Source: Paracentrotus lividus (Eukaryota; Echinodermata; Echinoidea; Camarodonta; Echinidae). From it: a stretch of DNA of 64,000 bases. The translations under genes and the position numbers were made by a program. Position 1 is the stretch's first letter. The number at the start of each line of letters is the position of its first letter. The DNA lies in assembly GCA_940671915.1 (NCBI GenBank), contig CALNVZ010002974.1, positions 45,178,511 to 45,242,510 on the forward strand. Reading direction: 5' to 3'. This document shows positions 9,830 to 58,480 of the stretch, piece after piece. Below the pieces are notes generated by a model that made no database searches, had not been told where the DNA came from, and worked only from the letters and a program-made list of their open reading frames with translations.

Positions 9830-12289
9830 TACAATTCTATAATTATAATGCCTTTAAGACAATATAAGCCTTGGCAAGATTTAATTAAAAGCTTTAACCT
9901 TATACCATGTACCAGAACATAAAACCAAGGGCATGATGTGATCATAAAATTATCAAAGAAGCTTTGCTCACTTTTCCAGAAATAAAATGCGATATTGAAT
10001 GCAATATATTAGATCTCCATCCTACATGTATATATAATAACAATGAAATACAAAGAAAACCCCACTTTCCTTCATTTTTTTTTCCTCCTGTACATATCAA
10101 CAGGACTGCCTCATTTCTGCTTTGGAAAGGTCCAAAAACTGCTATTTAAACATTTCCATTTCTTAAATTTCCAATGATTATGTTCAATTGCATTATGTAC
10201 AAAGCAACTTAATACAAAGCTTTACTCTCTTACATTAAAATTTTCAATGCTGAAATATGTAAAAAACTGACTATTAACATGTGCATTCATGTATAAAATA
10301 ATACTCTATTCAAAGAGTTAAAAAAGTTTTTTTATAAATTTAAAAAGTAACATCTTTCTCCTTGAATAGTTATCTTATTAACAAATGATAGTACTTCTGG
10401 AATAATACTGAAAGTTGACAACACGGACGTAGAAAAAGATCACTATTGAAACAGTCGCATTAACAAAGAGAAGACGTTCTACTTCAACCGAATGAAGAGG
10501 ACAATTCTAGTTAATAAATAAATCATATTCGCAAATTAGATGAAAACACATACAATTGTCTACTTTTTTAAAAAATATGTATGTACAAGAACTTATCACT
10601 AAACAATTTCTACACTATTAAATTCTAAATTGTGTTCGTAAAAGAGAATACAAATGCATAGATAACTGCAAAATTAAATTTAGTATCATTCAAAAATCAC
10701 ATGATTTTTCATGAATGTATGATTGTCTTAATCTATTCCACATGGATTGACTTGTGTTCTTATGCCATTTGAAAGAATACAGTGTCGAAAATAAAAATGT
10801 ATAAAACGATTTGGCTTGCACAAAAACACAGTTGGTGACAAGAAGTAAAGCTCATACTGTATAATAAGCAAAGACATTGGATTTAAAACATAACATTTCC
10901 ATAAATATGAGGAAATAAATACAAAACAACAAAAGAGATTGAGGAAAACCCATCCTATTATATGTGATGCGTCACGTCGAAATGAGAGACTAGTCGCGAT
11001 TTTTGAAATCCATTTTATTTGATATTATTGGTCCCTGATTCATTGCCTTGAATTTGATATATAACCCGACTGTAAAGAGTAAATAGAAGTGGAGATATTA
11101 GCCTCTGAACGCGAGGAGAATTGTGCTCTTGGAAATCAAAATCAAGAGAAAAACGTCTGCGAAGTTTGACTTCCGTTTGACTCCGCGCCAGAAAAATGAG
11201 AACATTTTGTCACCGTTGTACTCACCGAAATGCCCTAGCAACCACTTGTTACAAAGGTGAAACGATTGACCAATAAGGAGGCTGCATTCAGGTATACAGA
11301 GAATAATACTCGTCCGTCACGCATGATCGAGGCAAGCGCAGCAAGCGGAAACAACGGCGATGTTGTCTTAATAACATTCAATCTTCTCCAAAAAAAAAGA
11401 AGCTGAATTTGGTTAGTTGTTTTATATCTTCGTCAAATAAATAAAAACGTCATGCTCTTTTCTAATTTTAAGAAAAGTGTTTACCATCCTGGCGCTAAAT
11501 TAGTTAGAAACAAACTATTTTAAAACCTATTGTGGGGGGGGGGTTTTATCCGATGTTTGCGTGCGTTCTTTGAATGTCAATCGCGTATACTCTTACTCAT
11601 AATAAGCGAGTCATATTTGGATCTGAACTCTGTTGAAATTTTGGAACATAATAATGGTCTACGACTAAATTATTCTTGTACGAGGGGTTATGCATTTTGT
11701 TTATATTCTTGAATAAGTAACTATGGATAGAGATAAGCCTCCAAAATAGTTTTAATAAATATGCGCCTCACGAATGTATTTAGAATTTCTCTATCACGTT
11801 TTGAGTGGCTAGGTTAGCTTAAGACAATGAAATAAAAACGTAAATGATTTGCTCGATCTCGGTCTTTTAATTGATCAAACATTGTTACCAGTAATAAGAA
11901 GATATTAATAATTTTTAGAAATGAATTATTTTAAGAGTAAATGCGTATTTGTTTCGTCGTGTTTAGTAACACTACTTTCTTAAACACGTTACTTTGTAAA
12001 ATAAACTGCGAAGACTTTAACCTAAATACTTGTATCAGAAGTATTATCAACGTCATTCTTTTTGTATTGCTCTATGTTTCCCTGATGGAACCAATTTGTT
12101 TATAGGGAGGTTTTAATTTCCCATCAGGACAACAGATATGCTGCGGCCCCTAAAAAAATGCTGAATTAACATTCATTTGGATCCAGATAGCTAAGTCAAG
12201 CAATAAGTAGCTTTTCCCACACATAACCCCCCCCCTCTCCCCCACCGATTGGTTAGATTTGACATTCGTTGTTGCGATGCTCCGCTATA
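9830..12289. other. Intergenic DNA, nothing recognised
   Basis: AT-rich with several homopolymers. I see no exon chain, RNA gene or recognisable element. A modestly CpG-containing stretch at 11150-11360 has no other promoter evidence. Confidence 0.5.
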
Positions 12290-15200
12290 ATATAATAATA
12301 AAAGAGTATTTATATTGCGCAGCCCACTATAATAATATATTCTACTGCGCAGAACACAAATAATCTACATTTTAGAGAGGCAGTACTAAGAAGATAAGTC
12401 TTAAGTTGTAGTTTTGAACATAGTAAACTGTGGGTGATTCCTAATAATGAGTGGGAGTGAGTTCCATAATTTGGAGCCGCATATGTAAATGCTCTATCAC
12501 CAAGGGTAGACTTTGATTTTTCCAGACGGATATTTCAATAATGTGTTATTTTTGAACTACGGAGGTGTAAGATGATTTATCTTGATGACTTCAATTTTAA
12601 GAGATCCTTAATGTAGGCTGGTGCTTTACGTGAAGAGCTTTGTATACTACAACATTGTCTTACAAAGAATTCTGTGCTTCACAGGCAACCCGTGCAACTC
12701 GAGCAATAATGCGACTACAATGAGAAAAACGAGGAGAATTGCAAAACTAATCTGGCACACTGCATTCTGCACCCTCTGGAAGTTTACATAATTGATTGTC
12801 GGGTAGGCCAAGAAACAAGCTATTACAATAATCCAATCTACTCGTACAAATGCATGAATTATTTTTTCAGTATCTTCACGTGACAGATATTTTCGAATGT
12901 GCTCTTATATTTAAATAGATGATAAATGCACTCCTACAAACATCAGAGATATGTTTGTCGAAAGAGAGATGTGAGTCAAACCTAATTCCTAAGTTCCTTG
13001 CAGAGTCAACAGGAGAAATATTGACATTAACTACCTTTATATTGTTGTGTTCCAATTTGAAACTGTTGTTTAGTGCCACATATCAGAAATTCAGTTTTTC
13101 TTGTCATTGAGGATTATGAGGTTATTAGATATAGCCATTTCTAAGATTACATGATTCTTGTACATATGCGGGTGGACAAAGAACTAGTCTCATCTGCTAC
13201 AGTAGGTGAAAATGATAAGTAGAGCTGTGTATCATCAGCATATGTATGACACATCACTTCAGGAAATTTTTGTTTCAATTTCATTGAACAACCTACTAGC
13301 ATACAACGTAAAAAGGGGGGCCGAGGCAGGAGCCTTGCGGAACACCCCAGTTTACATTAAATTCCTTGAGACTGTACCATCAACCTCAACTATTCTGTCT
13401 CCTATAATAATATAATAATAATAATATGGTTTTATTTACCAGGGTAGCCACTTCAGTTCTGACACTGTTCTCCAGCGGGCCCTGCATGATGTTATTATTA
13501 CCCCAAGCTCCTTGTAAAAAAGCAACTTAGGTACCATTTTGTTAAGTCTTTGGTATGACTCGGCCGGGTTTCGAACTCACGACCCACGTTCATGAAAGCA
13601 AGGTGGGCTACCTTTTTACGGGTGCTCTAACCGATTGCGCTATCATGTCCGGTCATCCTACCATTTAAATAAGACGTACCCAAATCAGTACATCATCAGT
13701 TATTCCGAAATTGCTTCAGGGTGTTTAGCAGGATATATGATGATAAATCAAATGCTGCACTCTATCCAAAAGAACCCAAAAATACAACCTGTTGTTTATT
13801 CATTGCAAAAGCACATCATTTTTCACCTCAAAGGAGGGCAGTTTTCTGTGCTATGGTTTTCTCTATACGCTGACTGCATTGAGGTAGTAAATCATTGGTA
13901 ACAAGGTAGTGTTGAATTTGAGTATCTGAAACTGTGCTTGTTGAACTAATTTAGAAACATCGATTCGCGTAGATTAGACTTAACAGGGTCTACAATTTGT
14001 AAACTGCAGCATCTTCGTCAAGGTTTTTTCAGTAATGGTCTGACTACGGCCACACTTCCAGTTTACAAGTGAAACTTTCCATTGGTCAGAGACAATAATT
14101 GATGAGTATTTCGGTAGAACTGGCAATAGAATGTCATAATTATTTGGCAACTAGTTTGGTTGGCATTGGTCTAATGAAATGTCTTCTTATTCAACCCTTG
14201 CTAACATTAGTGCACATAGCTTTACATTTAAGTTATTGAATGCCTTCAAACTTATTCTGGGATGAAAAGAGACAGAAACCCTAGGAGTGACTGACAGCTA
14301 CCTTTGAATGAATATCATCACATATTTTTCACTATTTTGCTCTAAATATGTACCTAACTCATTTAAAAGTTTTCAATGTCGCTACATGAGGTGGCAGATC
14401 AACTGTGGACTTTTTCATGTTCATCAGTGACTTAGCAACATTGAACAACTTTTTCTGGTCAGGGCATTATCAGGTGATACAACATTATAGTATCACATTG
14501 GCGAGCATGGTTCATGCAAAGATAGAGTTGTATTTCGTATGGCTTTGTAATTTTCATGATCTTTTGTGGTCGACGACTCTTCAGCCATTCTTTCAGCTTT
14601 CCGTCTCTGTTGTTTCACATTCCCTTAATTCACCATTATCACAGGGTACTTGGTCCACATACTCACATGTTTTGAAAAGTGGTGCATGGGTTATTGAGAA
14701 TAGAAGACAGGGTGCCTTCATAGCAGTAACTACTCATCTAAAGTACTGGGTTGTATTCATGATAAGATCACTTTCTCTCAAATCATCCTGGAGAAAGTTT
14801 CAAGATTGATTGGATGCAATTTTTCGACATAACAACTTTTCTTCATCTTTACTTGGAGGTTTGCTGTGTCCTCAAGGAACACATTACGACATATGAATCT
14901 GAAACTCCAATGAATCGGTCCAAGGCTTACCTACAACTAAATCATCTGAACTTCTACTAATTATGAGATCCAATGTGGGACCATGATATGAGTACTGGTA
15001 TCTACATACTGTGTACATAAAGACTCAAGCAATCACGAAGTGCTATTGCATCTAAATTGTCAATCACATCAACATGAACATTGAAATCTCCTGTTACTAT
15101 GAGAGGGGTTCTACAAAGAAGGTGTGGCTTGTATGGAATTCCCCAACTCATTGATAAAAATTCCAAATGGTATGCGATGGTTTTCGGAATAGGGTGGTTC

Positions 15201-15640
15201 TATACAAATTAATATCCTGAACTGCACAGATTTAAGGGTAACATTATGAACACTGAATTCAAATGATTGTTTTTCCCATTATCTACTTTCTTTAACTTGC
15301 AAGGTATCTCTATACATTAAAGCTAACCCCACCACGTCGACCTGTGCGAGGTCTATGACTGAATTTATACCTGTAGGAACAACATCACCAAATTGAGAGC
15401 TGAATCTTTGTCAGTAAGCCAAGTTTCTGTAAAGCATACAAATCTGCTTCACTGTGGCATACATAATCACATATTGATGCGACTTATTGCGCAAAGAGCG
15501 CACATTAAGAACACAGAGTGTTTAACAAATTTTGAAGTAAGAAGATGAATTTGAGGGACAGTCGTTTATCTTGATGAGATTGTCCAACTTTTTTATTTCC
15601 CTGTGATGTTGTATCCCGGTGAAACAGCTTTATTGCAGCA
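12290..15640 (-). mobile_element. CR1-like LINE (non-LTR retrotransposon), degenerate, antisense
   Basis: Read on the - strand, an endonuclease portion near 15530-15290 gives LNVRSLRNKS and RPRTGRRGG. The reverse-transcriptase portion near 13370-12880 gives GVPQGSCLGPLF, a YADDTQLYLSF-type catalytic box and NLGIRFDSHLSFDKHIS. The 3' tail near 12300-12500 is rich in ATT/ATA. Frames are interrupted many times, so it is dead. A SINE at 13412-13650 splits the RT region. The motifs suit the CR1/L2 side of the LINE tree; the clade is not certain. Confidence 0.85.
13412..13650 (-). mobile_element. tRNA-derived SINE inserted in the LINE
   Basis: On the - strand the head reads ATGATAGCGCAATCGGTTAG (A box) and GTGAGTTCGAAACCCGGCC (B box). 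The 3' end is an (ATT)n tail, seen on + as TAATAATATAATAATAATAA at 13403-13427. This is the RNA polymerase III promoter layout of a SINE. LINE RT sequence continues on both sides. Confidence 0.85.
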
Positions 15641-16828
15641 GGTTGTGGCATCGCCGCAAAATTTTCTGAGTGCAGCTAAAGAAGTTTAGTTCGCTATTCG
15701 CTCACAAAAACGAAACAAAAAGCCAGTTGAAATCAACACATCACATGACCGTGAGTCCAATAACAAGCCATGCGTTGCTAAGGGCGGAGCTAAACGGAGA
15801 GGGGAAATGAGCCGTGGGACGTCGCTTGTATGTCCGGAAAAAAAAAATTATGACGGAAAAAACACTCGCCGAAAATGCTTTTTTACCACTTTCCCGTTAT
15901 CATTTGTTCACTCATTTTTTTAACGAGCAAAGATGAAGCATGGTGAACAGAAAAATCAACAAAAAAAAATTTCCTCAAAATTTTGAGTTTTTTATTAGTT
16001 TGTCGATTTTACAGTATAGGTTTGAATCTGCGCTTACTCTCTCATTTGAAAGAGCGTATTACATAATAGTACTGATTCAATGGTAAGTGTTATTAACTTC
16101 ATTATCAGAATAATAAACAAAATTGTTAAATAATTCAATCATAGACAAGCACCACAAGATACTGTCCTTACTTCTAGCATACAAATTCCAGGACACTTGC
16201 CAAAAATAGATATTTTTCTTTTAAAACCTAATCCAAGATAGCAAGTAATCTGGTCTGGAATGCAATATAAAAACTTACAAACTAATATAAAACGACTGAC
16301 CTGTGTAGATCCAAATAAGAAATATTATTTATAAAAAAAGAGAGCAAAGTAATTATTTTCAGAAACATTGATCTATCTATCTACAAATACTTGTACACCC
16401 AAAATAAAATGGTGAGCTATGTCATATACATTATGGCACTAGAAAAAGAAGTAGAATGTCTAATACATAAACTGATTCACAAGTCTTTCTTATTATAAAT
16501 ATGTAAGGGCTAAACTTCACCAGAAAAGGAAAGAGAAAGATGCAGATAGCAATTTTTTAGCCACGATTTTAAAGTGACAACCTTTGAGTTTGGAATGATA
16601 TCAAATTTCAGTATCAGATAATAATTGGTCATTATTTAGGAATGGTTGGTGGGTTGGTGGGATATCAATAATTTCTTGGTTTACAGTGTTATTAATAAAA
16701 GTATTTATTACAGCGCCATGATGATAGAAACAACCAGACAATTAGAGCACAGGTTTTAGAACTGTATAATCCTGGTCATATCGGTTTTAATATGAAAAAG
16801 GGTTCACTTTATAAATATCAAATACAAA
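15640..16828. other. Intergenic DNA / possible end of PHTF 3' UTR
   Basis: There is no coding signal. On the - strand AATAAA occurs near 16705 and 15995, either of which could end the PHTF transcript. The choice is open. Confidence 0.3.
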
Positions 16829-17127
16829 GGCCTGTATTCACAAAAGGTGGTCTAAAGTTAAAACTAGCTTAAATCTGTGGTTTAACTATGACTAGTAAAA
16901 TGAGAGACAAACGTGTCTACTAGCAATATTCTTTAAACATTTAAAGGAATCCGGAATCATGCTTTAGTGGTTAGGAAAACTTTTGTACATATCATTGCCA
17001 TGCAGTTTTTAATTGTTCTGATAAAATGAACATTTACTTTTCAAGTTTTTCTCCCTTCTTGCTAGTCCTAGTTAAACCACAGATTTAAGCTAGGCTTAAC
17101 TTTAGGCCACCTTTGTGAATACGGGCC
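16829..17127. mobile_element. MITE, GAATACGGGCC family, copy 1
   Basis: The ends GGCCTGTATTCACAAAAGG and CCTTTGTGAATACGGGCC are inverted. Subterminal TTAAATCTGTGGTTTAACTA pairs with TAGTTAAACCACAGATTTAA. It lies in the probable PHTF 3' UTR. Other copies are at 18228, 19237 and 43836. Confidence 0.85.
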
Positions 17128-17331
17128 TTAGACTTTGTTAATTGATATCACTAAGTCAAAAGACAGGTTTGGTGACCCTACCATCTGATCATGTTGTTGA
17201 CCTTCACTTTAAGATTTGCAGCACATCGTTGATTGAATGCATTCCATCCGATATATCATAGTGCATGAATCTCCAACATGATGCACAGAAATTCTCATCA
17301 CCCCTTACACAGGATGATCTGCTTAGGAGCA

Positions 17332-52738
<35,407 letters not shown>

Positions 52739-54095
52739 AGTAACTAATACAATTTATACATAATCAGCTTTGCAATGTCCCTTGAATGAAGTTTATGCTT
52801 AAAGTGCTCACATCACTTATGCATTGTTTCCAAGTTGCAGACATTAAATTCTCTGTCAGAACTATTTTGCCATTCTATATTCCATTGTGTAGTTGTCTGT
52901 TGTTGCTGGATACAGTTGATCAGAATTCTGTCCATGCCATTGGACTTGCATTTGAAGTAATTCACACACAAGTTCTTTGTTATGCTTCATGGTATCATGT
53001 TGTGCCCAAACAAAGGTCCTTTGCCAGATCACCTCTCGACTAATGTGTAATTCATTTAAACAGCTCGATCAAAGCACCACTTTATCAGGATTGTAGACAT
53101 TTGCCATTCGAAGTGGAAACTGTCATCACATACATGAAGTTTGAACCATGACAGCTTCATCTAATGACATTTATGAGTCTTCTAGGTATTCACTTCAAGT
53201 AAAACTGCAGACGTTACAGATCTCATACAGTACATGTAGGTGAGAGCACTTGGAGTCAATCAATAATGAAATATAAACTTCATCATCACTCTTAACAGTC
53301 TATTTTGCCTTAAAAATGTGTTGATGTTCGTAGCAAGCACAGAAATGCCAAGTTCACGTCATGCTCTTCGCCACAGCACCACTGCATTCATAACATGCTG
53401 CTACCAGCAAAGTAGTCTACTTCCTGTATTGGAAGAATAAAAAAGAGATCACAAACAAAAGCAAGCATTCATGGAGTAAATGTACAGGATAGAACAGAGA
53501 TTCACATGAGTGAAAATCTAGAGCAACATGCATATATAAGCTATTTCCTGCTTTCAATCAAGCTACTTTGTAAAAGGTCAGTTTCAGTACATGCATCAAT
53601 TGTAGTTTTACAAATACAATTATGCAAGAACACTTATTTTTTAATGTTTTGTGAATATGAATCACATTATATTTTAGAGGAAATTATAAAATCATGATAG
53701 TCCATATGCATTTGCATACGTTAATGCATCTGCAGCATGACCATGAAGTAGTAGTCTGCAAGCACAGACTCAATTTGACACTTAAACAAATTTCAGTCTA
53801 AGTGGAGGCTACCTCCAAACTCACTGTCTGTGTAAAATGTTGAGAGGAGCTACAGTACTCAAGTAAATCTAGTTCTTTACTTCAGTCCCTAGTAAGCGAA
53901 CAACATGGTTTTGAACCTGCAAACTAATCATGAAGTTACAACTACATACACGCATACAAGTGATCGTTATGATCAATTTTAAACACTGATATTTGCAAGC
54001 AAATAATTACCTGAATATTCATTCATTCATTCATTCATTTATTTCCACATTAAAAACATATTACAAACAATTTGTCTTCTTAGCAGGCCTCTACA
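52739..54095. other. 5' flank of PHTF; nothing firmly recognised
   Basis: AT-rich with short non-matching ORFs. An ATTCATTCATTC microsatellite lies at 54018-54042. A promoter for PHTF should lie here or further right, but no diagnostic element is visible. Confidence 0.4.
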
Positions 54096-54099
54096 AAAA

Positions 54100-54180
54100 A
54101 AAAAAAAATCACTTGCCCTGTTGGGCAAGTGAATTTTTTTTTGGCTTGCCCGAGAGGAAAAACCACTTGCCCAAATTTTC
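54100..54180. repeat. TTGCCC/GGGCAA hairpin motif cluster
   Basis: CACTTGCCCTGTTGGGCAAGTG-like self-complementary words are followed by GGCTTGCCCGAGAGG and CCACTTGCCC. Similar words recur at 56925, 58670 and 58930-59010, bracketing the LINE and the TIR element. Confidence 0.55.
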
Positions 54181-54292
54181 TTTTTATGTTCTTTGTTTTT
54201 AATGCCTTTTTATTTTTGTAGGAAATATAGATCCTCTAGGAGGTCTAATCTAATTACGAGTCAATAAAAAACATTTGAAGACAGTATTTGTG

Positions 54293-54505
54293 TTAAACAC
54301 AAATTCGTATTTTTTCCTCTTTTCTTTCGTCGCCGCGGCTGTTGGAGTAGGTCTTCGAGTGTTCTCTGCATTCGAGCTCGCTGGTATTGCTGGAGCAGCC
54401 GCTTGTCTTTTGTCCGTTGTCAGTGTTTTTTCCTTTGTCGGTGGTTATTTCTCTCCCGCTCGTTGACGTTGCGCGAAAAAAATCTCCTATCTTTCTTTGA
54501 GCCAT
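54293..54505 (-). CDS. Short ORF with an N-terminal PIP-box-like motif
   Basis: From ATG at 54505 the peptide is MAQRKIGDFFRATSTSGREI, then a hydrophilic Ser/Asn/Lys-rich stretch to a stop at 54293 (about 70 aa). QRKIGDFF fits the PCNA-interacting consensus Qxx[ILM]xx[FY][FY]. It may be the first exon of a transposon-derived or repair-type gene, or a chance ORF. The LINE at 54640 begins about 135 bp upstream of the ATG. No homologue is recognised. Confidence 0.35.
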   Translation of the reverse strand: MAQRKIGDFFRATSTSGREITTDKGKNTDNGQKTSGCSSNTSELECREHSKTYSNSRGDERKEEKIRICV

Positions 54506-54639
54506 GATCGTCTTCCTCGCGCTCGAGTCGCCAAAAAACATCAACAAAAACACACGAGACTCGACGACGCACACAGCACACGGACGTAAACGCGCCCCTC
54601 GGATCCCAGAACAACCCTCGCCCTGCACATGCACAAAAC

Positions 54640-56600
54640 AACAGCGATCTCCACGCGCTGATGAAGTGTTCCCTGTCTTGGAACACTTCTTCACCTCAAA
54701 GGAGCTGGACACTGCAATCTCGTCTTTGAAACTTGGAAAAGCATGTGGACCAGATAACATCTCACCAGAACACTTGCTGTTCACTGGCTGCAGTACCAGA
54801 GTACTCATACTCGTCCTTTTGAACTGGATGGTTCAGTGGAAGCACATTCCAGTCAGCCTTAAGGAAGGACTTGTGATCCCAATACACAAAGGTGCAGGCA
54901 AGGACCCATCAATACCAGGGAACTACAGGGGCATCACTCTCACACCAGTTCTAGGCAAAGTGCTCGAGCTACTCATCAAGCCCAAGCTCGTTCAACACCT
55001 GCAAGATCATCATATTCCTGACCCACTACAGTTTGGATTTCAAGAAGGAAGATCCTGCGTGCTAACAGGAAAAGCTCTGGACATAGTGATAGAACTCTGC
55101 AAGATCTCCAAGCATCCATTATTTATTGCAATGCTAGATGCCCAGAAATCATTTGACAGAGTGTGGCAAGAGGGACTCCTCACAAAGATCGAATCATCGC
55201 ATCTGTCCTCTGGCCTGCTTCATACCATTGCAGAGTTCTACAACAACTGCTCTAGCAAGGTGCTATGGGAGCAAACAGTTGGACCACCCTTCCGCGTCCT
55301 GCAAGGGGTAAGACAAGGTGGGGTCCTATCTCCCACGCTCTACACTCTCTACGTAGATGACTTCATCAAGCTTCTGAGAGAGCAACAGCTAGGATGCGTG
55401 TTTAATAATCTCTACGTAGGCGTCCTTGTTTTTGCTGATGACATTGCTCTCTTGAGAAATGACCCTGCAGAGCTTCAAGAGATGCTGAGTGCCACCTACC
55501 AATACACTCTTGAATGGAGATACAAGATCAATCCCACAAAGAGCGCCATCTTGCGCATGATCACCAACCATCCAACAAGCAACAACATGTACACGTGGCA
55601 TATAGTGGTGAGCCTATCAACGTGGTCTCTTCACACAAGCACCTAGGCATCAATAGGACCTGTGATCCTCGATATGACCATGCGGCAGATGCCATCACCA
55701 GGATACAGGGCTTTCTATGCCCTAGTAGGAACGTCTCTGTTCACCACAAGGGTCATGCCACATGTTGCTGCTAAGCTGTGGACAACTTTCTGTGTACCCA
55801 GGATGCTCTTTGGGATGCTCTAGCATGCCACTGACGCGAGCAAGTTGAACCGCCTCGACAAAGCCCAGATCCATCTATTCAACACGAATGCTGGGGCTCC
55901 CAAATCTGCAGCAGATGAGGCAGTCTACCTGCTAACAGACCTTATACCATGAGTCTCATGATCCTGCAAGAGAACCTCCTGCTCCTTGGACAGATCCTGA
56001 ACATCGGCAGAGAGAGAGTGAGTACAGGCTGCTCCTCCATGGTATTTGGTGCCAATGCCACCTCCATCCAGCAGTGGCGATCGGCTCTGAGACAACTCGA
56101 TCTTCCATCCTTAGAAGAGCTCTTGGCAGCACCGGTGAGCTACAAGGTATGGAAAAGTATGGTTCAGTCTGCTGTTTTGGAAGCTCTGAGTCTCGACAGA
56201 AGGATGCCCTCACCAGCAAGGCCTCACTATGCTTGTGGACCAGAAGGCCGAAACCCAAGGCTAAAGACCTGTATCCTGGACACTTATTCCAATTCAAGCT
56301 TAAGGCCAGCTATCATCTTCAGAGCCCAGCTTTCATGCCAGGTGTACTGACGCAAGCTAGACTATCCAGGATCGGCAAGGCACCTGATGACGGTTGTCGC
56401 CTGTTGTACACAGGGCGGGAAGACGTCAAGCACCTTGTTGCAAACATGCCCTGCACTGCTATCTGTGCGTGAAGACCTGATTCGACACCTCAAAGACAAT
56501 ACAACACAAGCACCTTGTTCAGCATTTCCAATCAGCCCCTGAGCTGTTTGTAGAGTCTGTCTTGTTTCTCCCCCCGGAATCAATAAACAACAGCACAAAA
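54640..56600 (+). mobile_element. Non-LTR retrotransposon (LINE) RT and C-terminal part, 5'-truncated
   Basis: One frame is open from about 54650 to 55600 and holds reverse transcriptase: KACGPDNISPEHL, NYRGITLTPVLGKVLE, LQFGFQEGRSC, FIAMLDAQKSFDRVW (motif A region), GVRQGGVLSPTLYTLYVDD, and LVFADDIALL (catalytic DD). Past 55590 the frame shifts (HKHLGI continues in the next frame) and several more breaks follow. A Cys-type end (TGREDVKHLVANMPC) lies at 56400-56460 and AATAAA at 56579. No endonuclease domain remains. It is a dead copy; clade not assigned. Confidence 0.87.
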
Positions 56601-56719
56601 GTTCAGCTACATACTCTTTGCTCTATTTTATACGCAACCTTCACACAACCCGACTCAAACTCCTAAATAATAACGAATAATCCATCAGCCCCAGTCTATA
56701 ACGAACTACAACTCAACGC

Positions 56720-56875
56720 TACATTTCGGCAGATGCCGACGATCTCCGATCTGAGCGGAGGAAGATACAAGAGAGAATGGGTTTTAATTTTGCAGCAATC
56801 TAGCACCATCTATCGGCAATTAGCGCTAATTGTTTACGTTTTCAATCAATATGCAGGCTCAACATTAAGGGGCGC
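56720..56875 (+). repeat. Repeat unit also present at 58115-58225
   Basis: Shares CGATCTC..GATC, TTTTAATTTTGCAGCAATCT and AGC(A/G)CCATCTATCGGC, then TCAATATG(C/G)CAG with 58115-58225 in the same orientation. Confidence 0.7.
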
Positions 56876-57752
56876 CTAGATTACCTACCAGGACCCTCAG
56901 ATCAGAGAATATCAAAAAGTAGTTGCCCGAGTTGACCCTCAAAATTTTTTGCCAGCACAGGGAAAATTTGGAATATAACACTAGGTATGTAGGTATTATT
57001 AAAAACATTTGAGGACTATTCCAAACACCTAAATGTGATATAAAACTAATTCAAGTCAAATATCAGAGCAGAAAACCCTGATATTTCTTAAAAACACCGA
57101 TCGTATGTGTCTAGTCCCATGTGTGCTAATTGGTGTAACAAGTTAGAACTGACATTTTGAAGTTTTTGCTCATAGATTTTAAGGTTAAAATTTGGTCTTG
57201 GTTGTCCAGTTTTCAAGGAATGAGCATTAGAAAATATGATCTTGAACACCCTTACCCCAGTTACATCTGAAATTTAGTTTCACAATTGTCTGCACTGTTT
57301 GTAGCATGAACTGAGCTGTATTCCTCCCAGAAAGTCTTGGGGCAGAATCTGTCAGTGAGAGCCTCTGACAGCAGATGAATTTCGGAACTTCTAAACTTTG
57401 AAGGGGCCTTTAAAAGTGATGCAGTGATTGTCTGATGAAATCAATTATCTTAGCATACTTTGGGAAATGTGGATGAATTTTTTTTTATTAAACTAGACCA
57501 CAGAAATATTGAATTCCATTGTAACAGAAGTCTAATTTACATTTTTGTTCAGATCTCCTAGACTAGATAGAAATTTTTTTGAGAGCGAAGTTCAGTTTTT
57601 ACCGGTCATTGTTTTGTTATTTTTTTTTACACATCAGTCATTGACGTCTTTTCTTATGTCAATTTTTCATTTCTAAAGAAAATGATGTCAAGCTTTTAAT
57701 TTATCGATTTCTTGCTCATCATTAAGTAACGGCATAGATCTACAAATTGGTG

Positions 57753-58382
57753 TACCGTAATTAACGGTGTATAAGCCGCACCTTTTTGCCTTCGGCAAAA
57801 AGTCAAAAGTTGGGGTGCGGGTTATACACGGGATTAGGATCGATTCATGGCGAGTTTTTGTCAAAAAAATAAATGTCTAAGTTGACAAATCACAGGATTT
57901 GAATAATCACAAATAGGGAGAAAAACACAAACATATTTAAAGACATTACCATGATTTCTTGTTCAGTTAATCAACTAAACTGAGGTAGATTTTTACGTGA
58001 CGGACTCCGTTTATGGAGGCAGCCATATTGAATGAAAAAGTACATGTGCGCGCGCATTCACGGTGCGTACCGTATAGCCAGCAAGCACCGGCCACGCGGC
58101 ACAGTCAGTTGTATTGTGCAGCGATCTCTCCGATGGATTTAATTTTGCAGCATCTAGCGCCATCTATCGGCGAAATAGCGCTACTTGTTTAGGTTTCATT
58201 CAATATGGCAGCCTCCTACAACGGAGTCTGTCGCGTAAAATCTTTTGTTTCGGCCTAGATCTATCTTTACTTCGCCTGCCCTTGTTGCTTCTCACATAAA
58301 ACAAGATAAACTCTACTTACAATTGAAATACTTTATTAATTTGTCGATTAATTTCTTAATTATTTTTTTAATTATTTTTTTT

Positions 58383-58416
<34 letters not shown>

Positions 58417-58480
58417 AAGGGTCAGATTTGGGGGTGCGCGTTTATACACGAGTGCGGCTTATACACCGTGAATTACGGTA
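57753..58480. mobile_element. TIR element, 728 bp (TACCGTAATT..AATTACGGTA)
   Basis: The ends read TACCGTAATTAACGGTGTAT and ATACACCGTGAATTACGGTA; pairing continues through AAGCCGCAC and the GTTATACACG/CGTTTATACACG words. No transposase is seen. A long poly-T tract lies at 58380-58415. The superfamily is not decided. Confidence 0.8.
57882..58035. repeat. Left arm of a 155-bp inverted repeat
   Basis: It pairs with 58727-58882: AATAATCACAAATAGGGAG..TTACCATGATTT..GTTAATCAACTAAA..GGAGGCAGCCATATTG against its complement. This arm is inside the TIR element; its partner is outside. Confidence 0.85.

Noticed and set aside
13560-13650. A tRNA gene
   Set aside because: A and B boxes are present, but no full cloverleaf or anticodon arm can be drawn and an ATT tail follows, so it is a SINE.
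14405-14809. 134-codon + strand ORF
   Set aside because: It is antisense to the degenerate LINE and shows no protein-like motifs.
54293-54808. 171-codon - strand ORF extending into the LINE
   Set aside because: The upstream part (above 54640) is antisense to the LINE reverse-transcriptase region; only the part after ATG 54505 was kept as a tentative ORF.
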